The translations under genes were made by a program, and so were the position numbers. This document shows, piece after piece, positions 21,060-32,428 of a DNA stretch of 64,000 nucleotides; the first letter of the stretch is position 1; each line of letters opens with the position of its first letter. Source of the DNA: Symbiodinium natans (taxonomy: Eukaryota; Sar; Dinophyceae; Suessiales; Symbiodiniaceae); NCBI GenBank assembly GCA_905221605.1, contig CAJNDS010000663.1, forward strand, positions 31,114 to 95,113, given 5' to 3'. The notes under the pieces are model-generated. The model worked only from the letters and a program-made list of their open reading frames with translations, was not told the DNA's origin and searched no databases.

Positions 21060-22330
21060 ACACACACACACACTCACATGTTGTATTATGTTGTATCGTA
21101 TTGTGGTACATTGTATTGTACTACACTGGAAGATATGGGTTAGCATTAAATCCTATTTTTTGTTGTGTCATATTGGCTTGATTACATTGCATTATATGGT
21201 ATGATGTTGTTTTGTATTGCATTACATTGTATTGCAATTTATTGTATTGTACTGATTTGTATTGTATTCAACTATTCTACTGTTATTCTGTATTTGATTC
21301 TGAAGTTTTCTTTATTGTAATCTATGGTCCTATTTTTTAGCATCGTTTATCAGATGGTCTTTTTGTATTAGTTATTGAATGTATTTATTTTGTGTTGCAA
21401 ATAGTTGCCCATATGACCTTTCTTATTTGAAAGCTTTGCATACAAAATTTTGTCATAATGTTGTAGATATTTAAATTCATCTCTATATATATATACATAT
21501 CTGTAAATAATAATTCAAGCAAATGTAAAAATATAAGTATATGAAACAAGACAAACGAAAAATACAATCAGGTTCAACATACATGCAAATATACATATAG
21601 ACCTAAATACAACTTATGAATGCGTATGTATACACATATATATATATCCAGATTGATTGCAAAATGACTATTTGCAGGCCCAGACTTTGCGACCGCGTAC
21701 CCTTGATTATGTGCAATGTGGAAGCATGACCTTGTGATTTCAGCTAAGTATCCATTCGTCACTGTCGTCAATAGCTTGGAGAAGCTTCTAAAACCTGCAT
21801 GAACGGTTTTCGGGACTTCGCAGCCATATCCAAGGTAGCAGTAGATGCTGAACACACTTTCCATTTGAAGGTCTGTCAGTGGGCGATGGAAACCCCAAAC
21901 CCCGAACTGCCTGAAAAACAGCCTGAGGATGTTAGGGCTTAGGGGAAGTTACGGTTTGCTCGTAGGGCAGATCATCCTTCATGTAGAGTGAACAGCATCG
22001 TTGCACTCCAATTCCAAAGGCTCCTTCTCAGCTCGACAGCTTGAGCAATAAACCCTACTTAAGTTAAACCCCAGACCCTGATAAATTGGAAGCCCCACCC
22101 TGTTGTCTTCTTGCGGTGCCCCGAACCCTGAACCTATAGCCTCCCTAGGAGGTTGCACGGTTGCACATCCAGTCGGAGGTTCCGTATGTTTCTTCTGGGT
22201 CCTGAGTATACTATATACTACCGATATTTCAGAGTACCCTCCCCAAAAGGGACCATCATTTTCTGACGGCCCGCAGATCGTGCATCAGACTTGCGAGATG
22301 TTTCCGCCCATACACCACCAGAAGCCGAAC
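21060..22330. other. AT-rich non-coding DNA with TTGTATTG repeats
   Basis: A (CA)n run at 21060-21075, then dispersed TTGTATTGTA units to about 21380 and TATATA patches near 21485 and 21640. The sequence then becomes unique and more GC-rich. No gene supported. Confidence 0.6.
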
Positions 22331-22335
22331 TGCCA

Positions 22336-22395
22336 GCTTGCTGGAGAGGCCCTCCTGGCCGAAATCAAGGAGCAGAAAGAGGACCACCAGGCGTG
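22336..22395 (+). CDS. Candidate coiled-coil exon, copy 1
   Basis: After a CCAG acceptor-like site the frame reads AGEALLAEIKEQKEDHQA, closely like copies at 23.2 and 26.2 kb. Highly charged helical sequence; no family assignment. Donor not certain. Confidence 0.4.
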
Positions 22396-23162
22396 CCGTT
22401 TCGGTTCCATCTCAGGGAAAACCCCAGGCCTTTAACTTTGGAGAACCCCTGCAAGTTTTGGGGGCGGGGTTACACGCCCAATCACGAATCCCAGCCTGAT
22501 TTTTTGGCCTGAAAGGGCTTTGTGACTCCGCAAAGCAGCTCCAATCTCCCACAGCCAAAGACGGCAATCTGATTCGCAGTGACATGATCAGGATGCATGA
22601 GGATGGAGGATCTGAACGGAGCAAAGAAGGAGGGTAGAGACAGAGAGCGAGGGAGGGAAACAGGTTTTGGCGAAAAGGCCGAGAGCAAAGACAGCAAAAG
22701 AGAGGCTTGAAAGGAGTGGGACCCGGAGAGATGGCCGTGCTTCCTTGCAGCGCGTCTTCATCCTGGCAAGTTCATGATGTGTTGTTGGGCTTAGAGGCTG
22801 AGAGGAGCCCTAAGTCTCCATTTCAACCTAAGTCCGGCCCTAGATTCCTAGAAAGGCTCTATATCCTCTTCCTTTTTTCTCTCCTCACACTCGGTGTTGG
22901 GAATCCTGCCAATTATCCTTGGAGGCCCTTGAAGTGAAGCATCCGGGAATGACAGTTGTGACAGAACCCTGCGGCAAAGTATCCTGAATTGCCTGCCCGA
23001 GAAAGGCAGGATGGCTCCCACTTGGTTTACTTGAGGGTGGGGACGATCGAAGTATATATTCTTCACTTTTATTCATGATGTTTATCGGTTTATCTGCCAT
23101 AGATACTTTGGGTAGCAGGGTTTGGGCTCACAGTTTAGGCACCTCATGGAGTCACCACCGGA

Positions 23163-23238
23163 TAGGAGCTTCTCCATGAGATCAAGGAGGAGAAAGCTTC
23201 ACGGGCCAAGGACGAAGAAGAGAAGAAGGATCGGGCAA
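23163..23238 (+). CDS. Candidate coiled-coil exon, copy 2
   Basis: Frame reads ELLHEIKEEKASRAKDEEE then KKDRAT, and runs into a TATATA tract and a poly-C stretch. Homologous to the copies at 22.3 and 26.2 kb. Exon borders unclear; may be a broken duplicate. Confidence 0.4.
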
Positions 23239-23387
23239 CATATATATATATGGTACCCCCCCCCCCAGTGACCTACCCTTTTTCGCCTTGTCTCAAGTCA
23301 CCCAGCTGCACTGCAAGCAAACTCGGTGTGCAATATAGCGTATCTCCTAGGGCGTAGACTAAAATACTAAAATCGCATACAGGGGAC

Positions 23388-23668
23388 AGTAGAAAAACCA
23401 AAAACACCAAAACCAAAAAAACCAAAAAACCAAAACCAAAAAAACCCAAAAAACCAAACAAACCAAAAAAACCAAAAAAACCAAAACCAAAAAAAACAAA
23501 AATACCAAATAAACCAATTTTCCGGGACTCTCAGGAAATCCCTATGAGGCTTCTCCAAGAGTCCCGGAAAATCGTTTTTTTTGGTATTTTTGGTTTTTTT
23601 GGTTTTGTTTTTTTTGGTTTTTTTGGTTTTGGTATTTTTGTTTTTTTGGTTTTGGTATGTTGGCTTTT
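23388..23668. repeat. ~280-bp imperfect palindrome (stem-loop)
   Basis: Left arm of CCAAAAACC-type repeats ends in TTTTCCGGGACTCT (23518-23531). A 26-bp spacer follows, then the exact complement AGAGTCCCGGAAAA (23558-23571), then GGTTTTTTTGG repeats complementary to the left arm. The whole could fold into one long hairpin; it has the shape of a MITE or foldback element. Confidence 0.85.
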
Positions 23669-23699
23669 TGGTTCGCCTTCACGGTCACGAGGCAACAAC

Positions 23700-24385
23700 T
23701 ACGCATTTTTAAGTGTGCTTATGCTAATTTTGTGCTTTTCAGAAATAGTATACAACTGGTCTTTCTAGTGCTTCAGAACTATTTGTTTCGTTATTATGTA
23801 AGTAGAGCCGCTAGTGTTTAGTGCATCTTTTGGTTGTACTCAAGTGTAGTAGACCTTATTCAGCCATTACTTGGTGCTCTGGTAGCTCAATTCGCATGGA
23901 TAATATTTGCCTGGTAAATGCGATTAATTATCTAGAAGCAGCATTTGCAATACTTGTCTTGAGAAAAAGCATTTATCGCTTGGAATTGTTTGCTTAAAAA
24001 GTGACTCCTACTCGTCCAGGAATACCCCAAAACCCTATAATCCAAACTTTACCAGAGATTCTCTTGAAAAGCTTGCGCTTTTGGATGTTTTTATGTATTT
24101 GTGAATTTGCTTGTGTATGGCCTTCACTAAGTACTTTCCTAGGATTCTTGTGCGCCTGATTGTGCAAGTTGCGTTTTTTAAGCATAGTATATATGTGGTC
24201 TTTATTGAATACTTCAGACATCTTTGTTTCATCGTTATGTAAGTAGAACTGCTTCTATTCCATAATTGTGCATTTTTAAGCTTGCTCATGCAAATTGTGC
24301 TTTTCAGACATAGTATATAAGTGGTCTTTAGTGAATACTTCAGCAATCTTTGTCTCATTGTCATGTAGGTAGAACCGTTTCCATT
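23700..24385 (+). repeat. Three ~115-bp dispersed direct repeats
   Basis: Copies near 23701-23815, 24150-24255 and 24268-24385 share TGTGCTTTTCAGA, then ATAGTATA, GTGGTCTTT, ACTTCAGA, TTTGTTTC, and ATGTAAGTAGA. AT-rich, no coding potential. TTTCAG and GTAAGT recur as splice-like signals within the unit. Confidence 0.7.
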
Positions 24386-24399
24386 TCCGCAAGTGTTTA

Positions 24400-25130
24400 T
24401 TTCGTATTTGGTTGAGTATGGTCCTTTAAATAGTATTTACTTGAGTCAAATTGGGCTATTTGCTTAAGAATTCCTCTAGTAGTTAAATTCGCATAGAATG
24501 AATACTTCAAACAAAAATTTACTTCAATAATACTTTGCCTGGTATAAACACAACTGTTTCAATGCATTAGTTGCCCAACAAAGCACTATTTGCCCTTTAA
24601 ACCACACTTTGCCATATTTTGGTTGAATATGGTGCTTCTTTCGTATTTTGGTTGAGTATGGTCCTTTAAATGGGATTCACTTGAGTCAAATTGGGCTATT
24701 TGCTTAATAATTACTCTAGTAGCTAAATTCGCATAAAATGATTATTTCAAAAATAAAAACGGTTCATGAATATGTAAACATAAGGTATTTCAGTGGACTT
24801 TTCAGAGAGCATACTTTGCCTAGTACAAACACAATTGTATAAATACAGTATTTGCACTTTAAACGCACACTTTGCCATTTTTTGGTTGAGAATGGTGTTT
24901 ATTTCGTATCTTGGTTGAGTATGCTCCTTTAAATAGTATTCACTTGAGTCAAAGTGGGCTCTTTGCTTAATAATTACTCTAGTAGCTAAATTCGCATAGA
25001 ACCAAGAAAACTGTTTCACTGTTTGATTAATACTTTGCCTCCTACAAACACAATTGCATAAATAAATTAGTTGCTCAACAAAACATTAATTGCCCTTGAA
25101 ACGCACAATTTGCATAGAAAACACTGACCT
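24400..25130 (+). repeat. Three ~90-bp repeats spaced ~240-265 bp
   Basis: Copies near 24408-24500, 24650-24740 and 24910-25000 share TTGGTTGAGTATG, CCTTTAAAT, ACTTGAGTCAAA, GGGCT, TTTGCTTAA and TCTAGTAGCTAAATTCGCAT. The sequence between copies is also related (TTTGCCTRGTACAAACACAA). This is an AT-rich ladder, not coding. Confidence 0.75.
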
Positions 25131-25134
25131 AAAC

Positions 25135-26190
25135 ATCTAAAAACAGCATTGTCCGCTTCAGATTCAAAATGTAGATTCTTCCAATGCTGGCTTATCGGGT
25201 CTGTGAGGTGGGTGTCCCAGTAACTGTCCTTCATTACCCGGTGATTAACTACGCGACTTTTGGGCCTTCTTTGTTGTTTTTTGTTAAAAAGGCCTAAAAA
25301 GGCCTAAAAAGGGTAGGTCGCTGGGGGGGGGGTAGCATATATATATATATATATGTATATACATATATGGAATGTGTGTGAGTGTGTGTACAGATAGATC
25401 GGCAGATAGATAGACAGACAGATAGGTAGACAGATGGTTGTATGCGTCTATGCGAAATACATATACACACTACATTTTCCCATGTGAATCTGGACATGTC
25501 GTGCAGTGATCCGCATGTCACGTGCCCTGAACTCTCCTAAAACGCTGGAGCCTCAGCCCTGTGTTCACCTGCCTGTAGGAAAAGTTTTGGCACAAGCTGC
25601 ACGTTGGCACTCAAGATCTTAGGTTCCAAATCTACTCGAGATTTCTCCCTTAAGAATCGATTCCTTGATCCTTGTTATCAGCTCTGCGATCAGCGGCCGA
25701 TGTGGCCTTTGGAGTCTATCGTGCCTTCGCGGGGCCAGGGGGGAATGAGGAGGGGGAAACTTCATCTCTCGGAAGTTGTTAAACCTCGTTGATTTCCTTA
25801 AATCGCCCTCAATTGAAGTCTCCTTATGAGCCGGTCATGCTGGCAAGACAGAGACTTAAATAACTTGAACGTCTCAATGCTTTTTGGCTTGTAAAGCTTT
25901 CAGGGCCTGGCCGATGGAGCCTTGTGCAGTTGCAGTGACTTCTTTTTTAGACGAACAACCTTGCAGTCTCAAATACAGATTCTATATATATATATATACA
26001 CACATTTTTCATAGCCCCAAAAATACACCGGGACGTTGTTGGGGGAACCCGAAAGCAGGTCCACCAAAAAAGGCCCCAAAAGACTCCCACAAGCTTCGCG
26101 AAAAGATGTTAAAAGGTCCCATCCCCTGTTGTCGGGAGGCCCACTCCCAGAAAAACATGAAGAACCGTGGCCCACTGTATTTAGTATTTG
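25135..26190. other. Non-coding, with (TA)n and GATA/GACA microsatellites
   Basis: (TA)n at 25336-25370 and 25982-25998, and GATAGATAGACAGACAGATAG near 25395-25435. No gene recognised. Confidence 0.6.
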
Positions 26191-26194
26191 TGTC

Positions 26195-26307
26195 AGCTCA
26201 GCGCTGGGCCCGGGCGCAGGATCTCTTGGCAGAGCTGAAGGAGGAGAAGGCAGCACGAGCCAAGCAGCAAGCAGAGCAGCAGGCGGCCCGACTTCTCCGA
26301 AGTAGTC
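26195..26307 (+). CDS. Candidate coiled-coil exon, copy 3
   Basis: Frame reads QRWARAQDLLAELKEEKA then ARAKQQAEQQAARLL. It is the clearest of the three homologous coiled-coil pieces. A stop (TGA) follows at about 26313 unless splicing intervenes. Function unknown. Confidence 0.45.
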
Positions 26308-26373
26308 AACTTTGATATTTTAACTGTGATACTTTTGGCTGCTCCCGCTTGCTCCTGCCTTCGGGCTTTTGGA

Positions 26374-26463
26374 ACCCTAAACCCTAAGCCCTAAACCCTA
26401 AACCCTAAACCCTAAACCCTAAACCCTAAACCCTAAACCCTAAACCCTAAACCCTAAACCCTA
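26374..26463 (-). repeat. Interstitial (CCCTAAA)n
   Basis: About twelve near-perfect CCCTAAA units, bordered by one CCCTAAG near the start. One of the most regular telomere-like tracts of the window; it lies inside a candidate intron between coiled-coil exons. Confidence 0.95.
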
Positions 26464-26503
26464 AACACTACACTTTACCCCAAACCCTGAACCTCTGAGT
26501 TGT

Positions 26504-26777
26504 TTGTCGGTGCGCAAGGAGACGCAGAACACCGTCAAGGAACTCACAAAGCTGCTCAAGAAGGCAGTGCAGCGTGCATCTGTGAGCCTCCATGTGTTGA
26601 CGTTGAGAGCTTGAGTTTGAGGGCCATTCACTTCGGAGGCCGAGGCCGAGATGAAGGAGGCGAAGGTGGTGCGCGTGCACGACCAGCAGCTGGACAGGTT
26701 GGATATGGCTGAGGAGGTCGGGGGCTGTGGGCAAGCCCGCTTCATCCTGCATGATGATCCGGAGCATTGTGCTTGGG
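26504..26777 (+). CDS. Two candidate exons of a coiled-coil protein
   Basis: Exon 1 (26504-26581) reads LSVRKETQNTVKELTKLLKK and AVQRAS, ending at GTGAGC. Exon 2 (26633-26777) reads SEAEAEMKEAKVVRVHDQQ, LDRLDMAEEVGGCGQARF and ILHDDPEHCAW, ending at GGTAACC. The sequence is charged and helical at first, then globular. These probably continue the coiled-coil module at 26.2 kb. Protein family not recognised. Confidence 0.45.
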
Positions 26778-27118
26778 GTAACCTCCTTAATCGACCCACC
26801 CGGGATCATCGCGCGTGACGACGTTCTGGCACAAGTCTTGCTCAACTTTCACATTTTTGTTTCAGCATCGGTGCTGAGCCGGGTGGGCCCATCCCTTCTT
26901 ATTGTAGGAGCAACTCCATCGAAGCTCGCTGAAGCCACCTGGTCGTGCAGACGCGGCAGAGGACCTAGGATGTGACAAGATGTATTCATCCACATCTGCT
27001 TGTACACATGAGCAGGTTGTGTGCAGCACTGTACAGAACTTTCATGGAACAGTTGGTAGAAGGACTGCTCAAGGTTTCAGGCATGCATTTGTGCAGGTTG
27101 ACAAGTGTGTCGGTTTCT

Positions 27119-27415
27119 GTGTATATGTATGTATGCATGTATGCATGTATGCATGTATGCATGTATGCATGTATGCATGTATGCATGTATGCATGTACGT
27201 GTGTTGGTGTGTGTGTATGCTCATGTGTCTGTGTCTGCGTATGTGTATGCATGGATGTATGGATGGATTGGTGTACGGGTGTACGGATGTGCGGATGTAT
27301 GGATGTATGTATGCATGTATGTATGTGGGCATGCATGTATGTGTGCCTGGCTGGCTGACTGCCTGCCCGCCTGCCTGCCTGCCTGCATGTGTGTCGTATG
27401 TGCGAGGTAGGTAGG
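27119..27415. repeat. ATGTATGC and related microsatellite
   Basis: ATGTATGC repeats 27119-27200, then TGTGTGTATGC, TGGATGTA and GCCTGCCTGCCT variants to 27415. The Cys/Met/Tyr-rich frames are artefacts. Confidence 0.95.
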
Positions 27416-27935
27416 TAAGTAGTAGGTAGGCAAAGACAGCATGAGATGGTTTTCTAGGCACAGGTACGCGCGCATGCTTTTTTTTGGGTTTTTGTATTAT
27501 GACTGTTGCATCGTACTACTTGGAGATCGTAACTGGCTGCCGAGCGGACACTGCAGAGGACTTCCAACTTTGCCAGGGAAGCTCCAAGAGCTTCCTGAAT
27601 GCGATGACCATGCATACGACAATGACGGTGAGCTTTGGACTGCTATACTTCGCGGCACACATCTTCAGCAGCATCACACCTTTCGTTTTTGGAAAACCCG
27701 AACTCAAAAGCCCACAGCCAAGCTACACGCATCTCACGTCGAAGGGTCCTGACCAACGAACGAGCCTAAGGAACTCCTCGAGGACGACGACGTGCCACCC
27801 GAAGTCTGAGGTGGGCATCGTTCAGGGAGGCGAAGTCACGTGCTGTCCCGTCAAAGTCGCTGGAGTCGACCCAAGAAAGGCTTGTTTTGTCGTTCCTTTT
27901 GCTTCTTCTGAAAACAGTTTGATTGAGCCCGTAAA

Positions 27936-28346
27936 GTGCAGCTCGCCATTGTGCAGCGACCAGCAAAGGAACGCTTCTGTGCCGGCTGTGCAGAGATGGA
28001 TCTGCAGGGCACAAGTTGCAAGAAGTGCAGCGGAGGTTTCAGGAAGCTGGATTCTGGATTCTGTGAGGCATGCGTCTGGGACATTTTTGGAATGCTCATG
28101 TTTTGGTACCTCTGCGAGCCAAGCCTCCATGCTTGTTGTTGGGTTGTTTTCAAGCATGAGGCATGGACCTCCCACATTGGGTGGGAAAGTCTGGTGAGAC
28201 TTGCAGCACGGCCACCTGCTCCGCAGAGAAGTTCCAGGGGATCTCCTCGGACACAGCCTGCTGCAAGTGCGGCGGCGGTCACAAGCAGGCCGGGAAAACG
28301 AGAGCTCGAGGCTTCGATGGCAGCATGGAGAGATCATGGCTTTTGA
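27936..28346 (+). CDS. Cys-rich exon cluster of a probable extracellular protein
   Basis: One frame gives RFCAGCAEMDLQGTSCKKC, then SGGFRKLDSGFCEACVWD. A second frame at 28165-28290 gives ETCSTATCSAEKFQGISSD, TACCKCGGGHKQAGK. The regular Cys spacing and the CCxCGGG motif resemble small disulfide-rich repeats (ephrin-receptor/GCC2-like) common in secreted and surface proteins of dinoflagellates. The two pieces are in different frames, so an intron separates them. Confidence 0.5.
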   Translation: MQLAIVQRPAKERFCAGCAEMDLQGTSCKKCSGGFRKLDSGFCEACVWDIFGMLMFWYLCEPSLHACCWVVFKHEAWTSHIGWESLVRLAARPPAPQRSSRGSPRTQPAASAAAVTSRPGKRELEASMAAWRDHGF

Positions 28347-28400
28347 AGGGATGTCGGCTAAATGAAACGCGTTTTCATATGACAATGTAAGCCACGTCCA

Positions 28401-28490
28401 GGCTACGAAGTTCAAGTACTATGTGGAGCCCATGGCCCTCGACAGCGAGATCGTGGTTGGTCACCCGTGGCTTGATGGTTTATTAACGGT
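28401..28490 (+). CDS. Candidate exon
   Basis: After the acceptor GTCCAG the frame reads ATKFKYYVEPMALDSEIV, VGHPWLDGLL. It looks globular and coding, with no recognised family. It lies just downstream of the Cys-rich exons on the same strand. Confidence 0.4.
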
Positions 28491-28499
28491 TTCACACTC

Positions 28500-30105
28500 A
28501 TAGCTCTTGAGTGGAGGTGATGGCAGGGTCCCAGGTCACTTCCGTTCTTGCTTCTTGCTTCGTTTCCTCATTGCGGTAATGTGGCCCACGAAAGCACAAC
28601 GCCCTAGGATTCCGCGGACTGCGGGCCGCTACTCCGTGAACCAGGAGAGCCCGCCATGGCTTTCCATGGCTTTGGAGAGTCATTTTGCCTAACCTCACCC
28701 AGGCCAATAAAACGTTGATCAGGAGTAAAGCCACACAGCTCAAGGAGAGAATAGCACTGACAGAAAAGCAAGCGATGGCACAAGGGCAATGCTATTGCGA
28801 AGATTTGCTGCTGGGTTTCTGCCAATAGCTACTGCTTTCGTTGCGGTTTGCCCCCAGTACATTTAATGAGGCAACCTGCGCATCAGGAACGTGAGCACCA
28901 CCATGTGACTATAAGCTTTTACGTATATACACCCGTACCATGAATTCAGTTTCAATGATGCCATGCAGGATTGCGAATTGGCGACTTGTTCGCGACCAAC
29001 GACCTATGGTTTCAGCAGAAGACCGTCGTCGACGTAGGGGATGCAAATGTGTGCTTTTGGAGAGCTCGAACTTCTAGCACGCTAGCATCTTAGATGCAGC
29101 CTCCGACAGCTAGCTTATAGCGCGGCAAGAAAGGACCCGGCACGGAATGTAGGATTATTGGCTCGCTAGTCAGATAGTCATTGTCAGAGAGGCTCGTGGA
29201 TCACAGGGGCAGAGCAATCCAGGCGTGCAGGTTGGTATGGCTGTACGGCATAGATGTTTGAGAGTTTGCAGCGGATCCAACGGCCAGCTGCCTGAGAAAG
29301 CAGGCTAGCCATCAGCAAGAGAATACTCGGAATGTAGGACTGGAGCTGACTATCTATCGGTCATGTGGCCAGACACACAAGCCTCCGCCACGAAGCCTAG
29401 GCTAAAATGTACGCTTTAACCAAGACAAATGCTTGCCTCTCAGCATCTGGTTGAAGCCCCTCGCGTGAAAGCGATGAGGCGAGCTACGGCCTGACGTTGG
29501 ATGCAGAGACAGGCGCACTCCAGCTTGCCGAAGGCTGCCCCAAGCTTGGCTGTTGGAAGTCGCCGATCGAGGCCAGGCAGTCGGAGCGTTGAAGGCTGTT
29601 ATTTAGTTGCGTTGCTCAACTTTGATTTGTCATTCCAGCCAGTTCCCATTTCTTGCTCGACTGCGGTGCTTGTCCTGTACTGCCCGTGTATTCAGTCCCA
29701 AACAGCGGAGGAGAGCTGAAAGAAGATCCTGCATATGACTTTCTTTAGAGTGAGAGATGCTCAGCACGGCGCAGGTGGACTGCATTGTCACGGCCCATGA
29801 AGATGTAGGCTTGGCAGCCTCGACCAAGCTTTCGGTGCGTGTGGGAATGATCAACTACGGCTCCATGGCAGGGAGAGTTTCGACCCTCTGCCTCTCTTTT
29901 GCGGAATTTGTGGAGAGCTCTTTTGAGAGTGATTCGATGCCGGCTCAGGTTCAAATCCCTTGGTTCTATTGCCTGGTGTGGAGCACGTTCCAGTACAGCA
30001 GTCCTCCCTGGCCGTCAACGATGCCATCTTTAAGCTTGTTTCTGGGTTCAATAGCAGCGGGATCTGTCAGTGAATGTTGCACACTGCATGTGGGGCTGCC
30101 TTTTG
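28500..30105. other. Intron-like sequence without a supported gene
   Basis: Mostly unique sequence. An open plus frame at 29757-30191 ends in the exon described next. No other motif recognised. Confidence 0.4.
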
Positions 30106-30110
30106 GACAG

Positions 30111-30190
30111 GCTTGTGCGCCCAAGCCTACATGGCTGGACATCGATGAGAGCACTGGCGCCGTGTCAGGCGTTCTTGGGTCGGGGGCTTG
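30111..30190 (+). CDS. Candidate exon, Ig-like (He_PIG type) edge strand
   Basis: After TTGGACAG the frame reads ACAPKPTWLDIDESTGAVSG. The P-x-WL-x-ID-x-x-TG-x-VSG signature is typical of bacterial-type Ig (He_PIG) repeats in extracellular adhesins. A CAGG follows directly. Only part of a domain is visible. Confidence 0.45.
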
Positions 30191-31009
30191 AGCCATCTTG
30201 AGCCGGTCAAGTCTCTTCTAGTTGTTAGCTGCACTGGGCCATTGCATATTCTTTTGCTTCACTCCTCACATGGAAGGGACAGCCGGTAACGTGGACAGCT
30301 GTTTGTCGAGAGTGTAGCAACAGACAGGCGTACTGTCCGGCGTCCACCAGGCGAACTCATCGCCGCTCGGAGAGGAATGGGCCAAGCGATAAAATGTCTG
30401 GAATCTGCAGAATCCTATCAGGCTCTTGCCGGCTTTGTTCCAGATGCCAGTGACGGGTTAGGTTCTCAGCTGTCCTGAGTGTCGTAGTTCCGCTGGTTGT
30501 GAATGCCGGCCCCCGCTGGGTTAGTCAATCACCACTCAGCCAGTTTTTAAAGCTTTGCCGTCTGCACCGATGTCTTTACAGCGCTCCTTTGTAGTTCCCT
30601 CTTCAGCTGTCTGGCAGTAGCCTTGTCCGTTGGTCCGTGTAAGGGCTGACTCCTTTTCCCACTGCTTCGGTTGCAGTCGATTCTCTCGGGCTTCAGTGCA
30701 CCTGCATAGACATGGCATCTCGAAGGAATTGTTACGGCTGTCATGGTTCCCCAAAGCCTTCGTGGGATTTGCCATGCGACGAGGTCTTCCGTGCTGACCG
30801 ACAATGAGGGTGGTCTTCTCGGAGTCGGTGCGACGTGCACGGTGCACAAGGGCGCCAGCAAGACGCAGGCGACGCGCTCCCGGCGTTCGACATTTCAGAC
30901 TTGGGCTTGGGCCTTCCAGCAGTTGTTGAGGGTTTTGAATCTTGATTTCTTGCACCCGTCAAGCCATTTTACTTCTTGATTAGGGTGACTCCTGGGCGTT
31001 TCTTTTCAG

Positions 31010-31165
31010 GGTTTAGGGTGCCTTTCCGAGTAGAAAGTGATTGGTCCTCAGCCGTGGAGTTGGCGATTGAGAATCTAGATGGTCTCAATGACACGCTTGC
31101 AACCTCACAGTTTGAACAGCTCCTGTACAACCGAATCAGACTTTCTGCATTTGGTGTGCAGCAAA
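31010..31165 (+). CDS. Candidate exon
   Basis: Strong acceptor TTTCTTTTCAG at 30999-31009. The frame reads RVPFRVESDWSSAVELAIEN, then LDGLNDTLATSQFEQLLYNR and IRLSAF. Globular, no family recognised. The first bases GGTTTAGGGTG resemble a telomere unit, so the border could be a few bases later. Confidence 0.5.
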
Positions 31166-31223
31166 TATATACTGAAAACGAGTCGCTGCGAACAAACCTT
31201 GAACAATTTCTCCCCAATCACAG

Positions 31224-31385
31224 GTGGTGGTCATCGCGCCGCATGCATGGACTTCCATGTCGTATTCCTATGGCTCCACGACCACCCTCTATGCGACCTT
31301 GGGAGAGAAGCTTGCTTCGCGTTGGCTCTGCAAATGCTCTGCAGTGTGCAGGCGATGGCCTGTTTTCTCCAGAGTCCCAAGCATA
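31224..31385 (+). CDS. Candidate exon, beta-rich
   Basis: Acceptor AATCACAG at 31216-31223. The frame reads VVVIAPHAWTSMSYSYGST, then TTLYATLGEKLASRWLCKC. Rich in Ser/Thr/Tyr and beta-like, then Cys. Donor uncertain. Confidence 0.45.
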
Positions 31386-31639
31386 ATCGTCGTCGTTTCT
31401 GCAGTATGCTACATTCAAGCATCGTTTATTTGTACCCTCTTGTGTTGACTTCTGCCAGTCAGCATACTTCGGACTATGTATCCTGGAATTCCAAGGAAGT
31501 CTCCCATCCTGGAAGTCAAGGGAGGAGCTGGGGAGGCGCCAAACCGCTTCGACGCCGCTTGCGGAAAGCTGGCGAAGTGGCTCGGCGCTGCGGCGTCCGC
31601 CAGCCATATAGTATTGACAGGTAAACGCAATCGTGATAG

Positions 31640-31995
31640 AGAGATGGATAGATGAATAGATAGATAGATAGAGGTGCATGCACGCATACATGCATGCACA
31701 TGTGTATACACATATATGTAGAATATATGTAAACACACTGTATATGTATGTATATATATATACATACACATATTCATCTTCATGGGTCATGACCATGTTC
31801 ATGAGCGTGCTCATGGCCATATTCCTGATCATATTCATGTTTTGCACATTCGTATATTCATATCTTCACAGTCACGTATTCATGCACATATTCACATACT
31901 CACATATTCAAATACATGAGAATATACATTTTCATACACATACACTGACATACACTGACATACACCCATAAATACATACATGCAATGCATGCAGA
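31640..31995. repeat. GATA / TATG / CATA microsatellite cluster
   Basis: GATGGATAGATGAATAGATAG followed by CATACATGCATGCACATG, TATATATACATACACA and TCATATTCATGTT runs. Possibly intronic. No coding sense. Confidence 0.9.
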
Positions 31996-32428
31996 AAAAA
32001 GAGATACACATGCAGGTATGCTGTGTGTGTGTGTGTGGGGGATTTGGAGGGAGACCCTTTGCCGCTTCATCTCCAGAAGGATTGTGGTGATCGATATATG
32101 TCGAAATGGGCTTTGAGATCCGCGTTCTGTGCCGCGCGGCGTGTATAAGCCAGCATTGTCATAGAAGTTCACAGAAAAACCGCACGTGTTAAATAGCTGC
32201 ATCCACATCTAGTTGTTTAGTTAGATGAATGCACAAGCGCGTTATTACACATATCTGTTCAGTACGACACGTACCGTTACCGTGCATTCAGCTTGGATAT
32301 GTGCGCATAGCTATATGTATATATGAATGTACCGACATGCGCGCATACATCTGCAGACAAACGCGTAACGGCGGTTAGATGATTCGATTTGGGTGTTTTC
32401 TTATGAAACTTGAAACTGGGCTATTCAG

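Noticed and set aside
20602-21111. Gly/Val-rich minus frame and Pro-rich plus frames
   Set aside because: Produced by the poly-C tract at 20691-20870.
29945-29965. GGTTCAAATCCC, a T-loop-like sequence of a tRNA
   Set aside because: No acceptor stem, D arm or anticodon arm can be drawn around it; no tRNA was found anywhere in the window.
30181-30205. CTTGAGCCATCTTGAGCC as an antisense spliced-leader relic
   Set aside because: Only nine bases match the leader's complement before it diverges; CTTGAGCC is repeated by chance.
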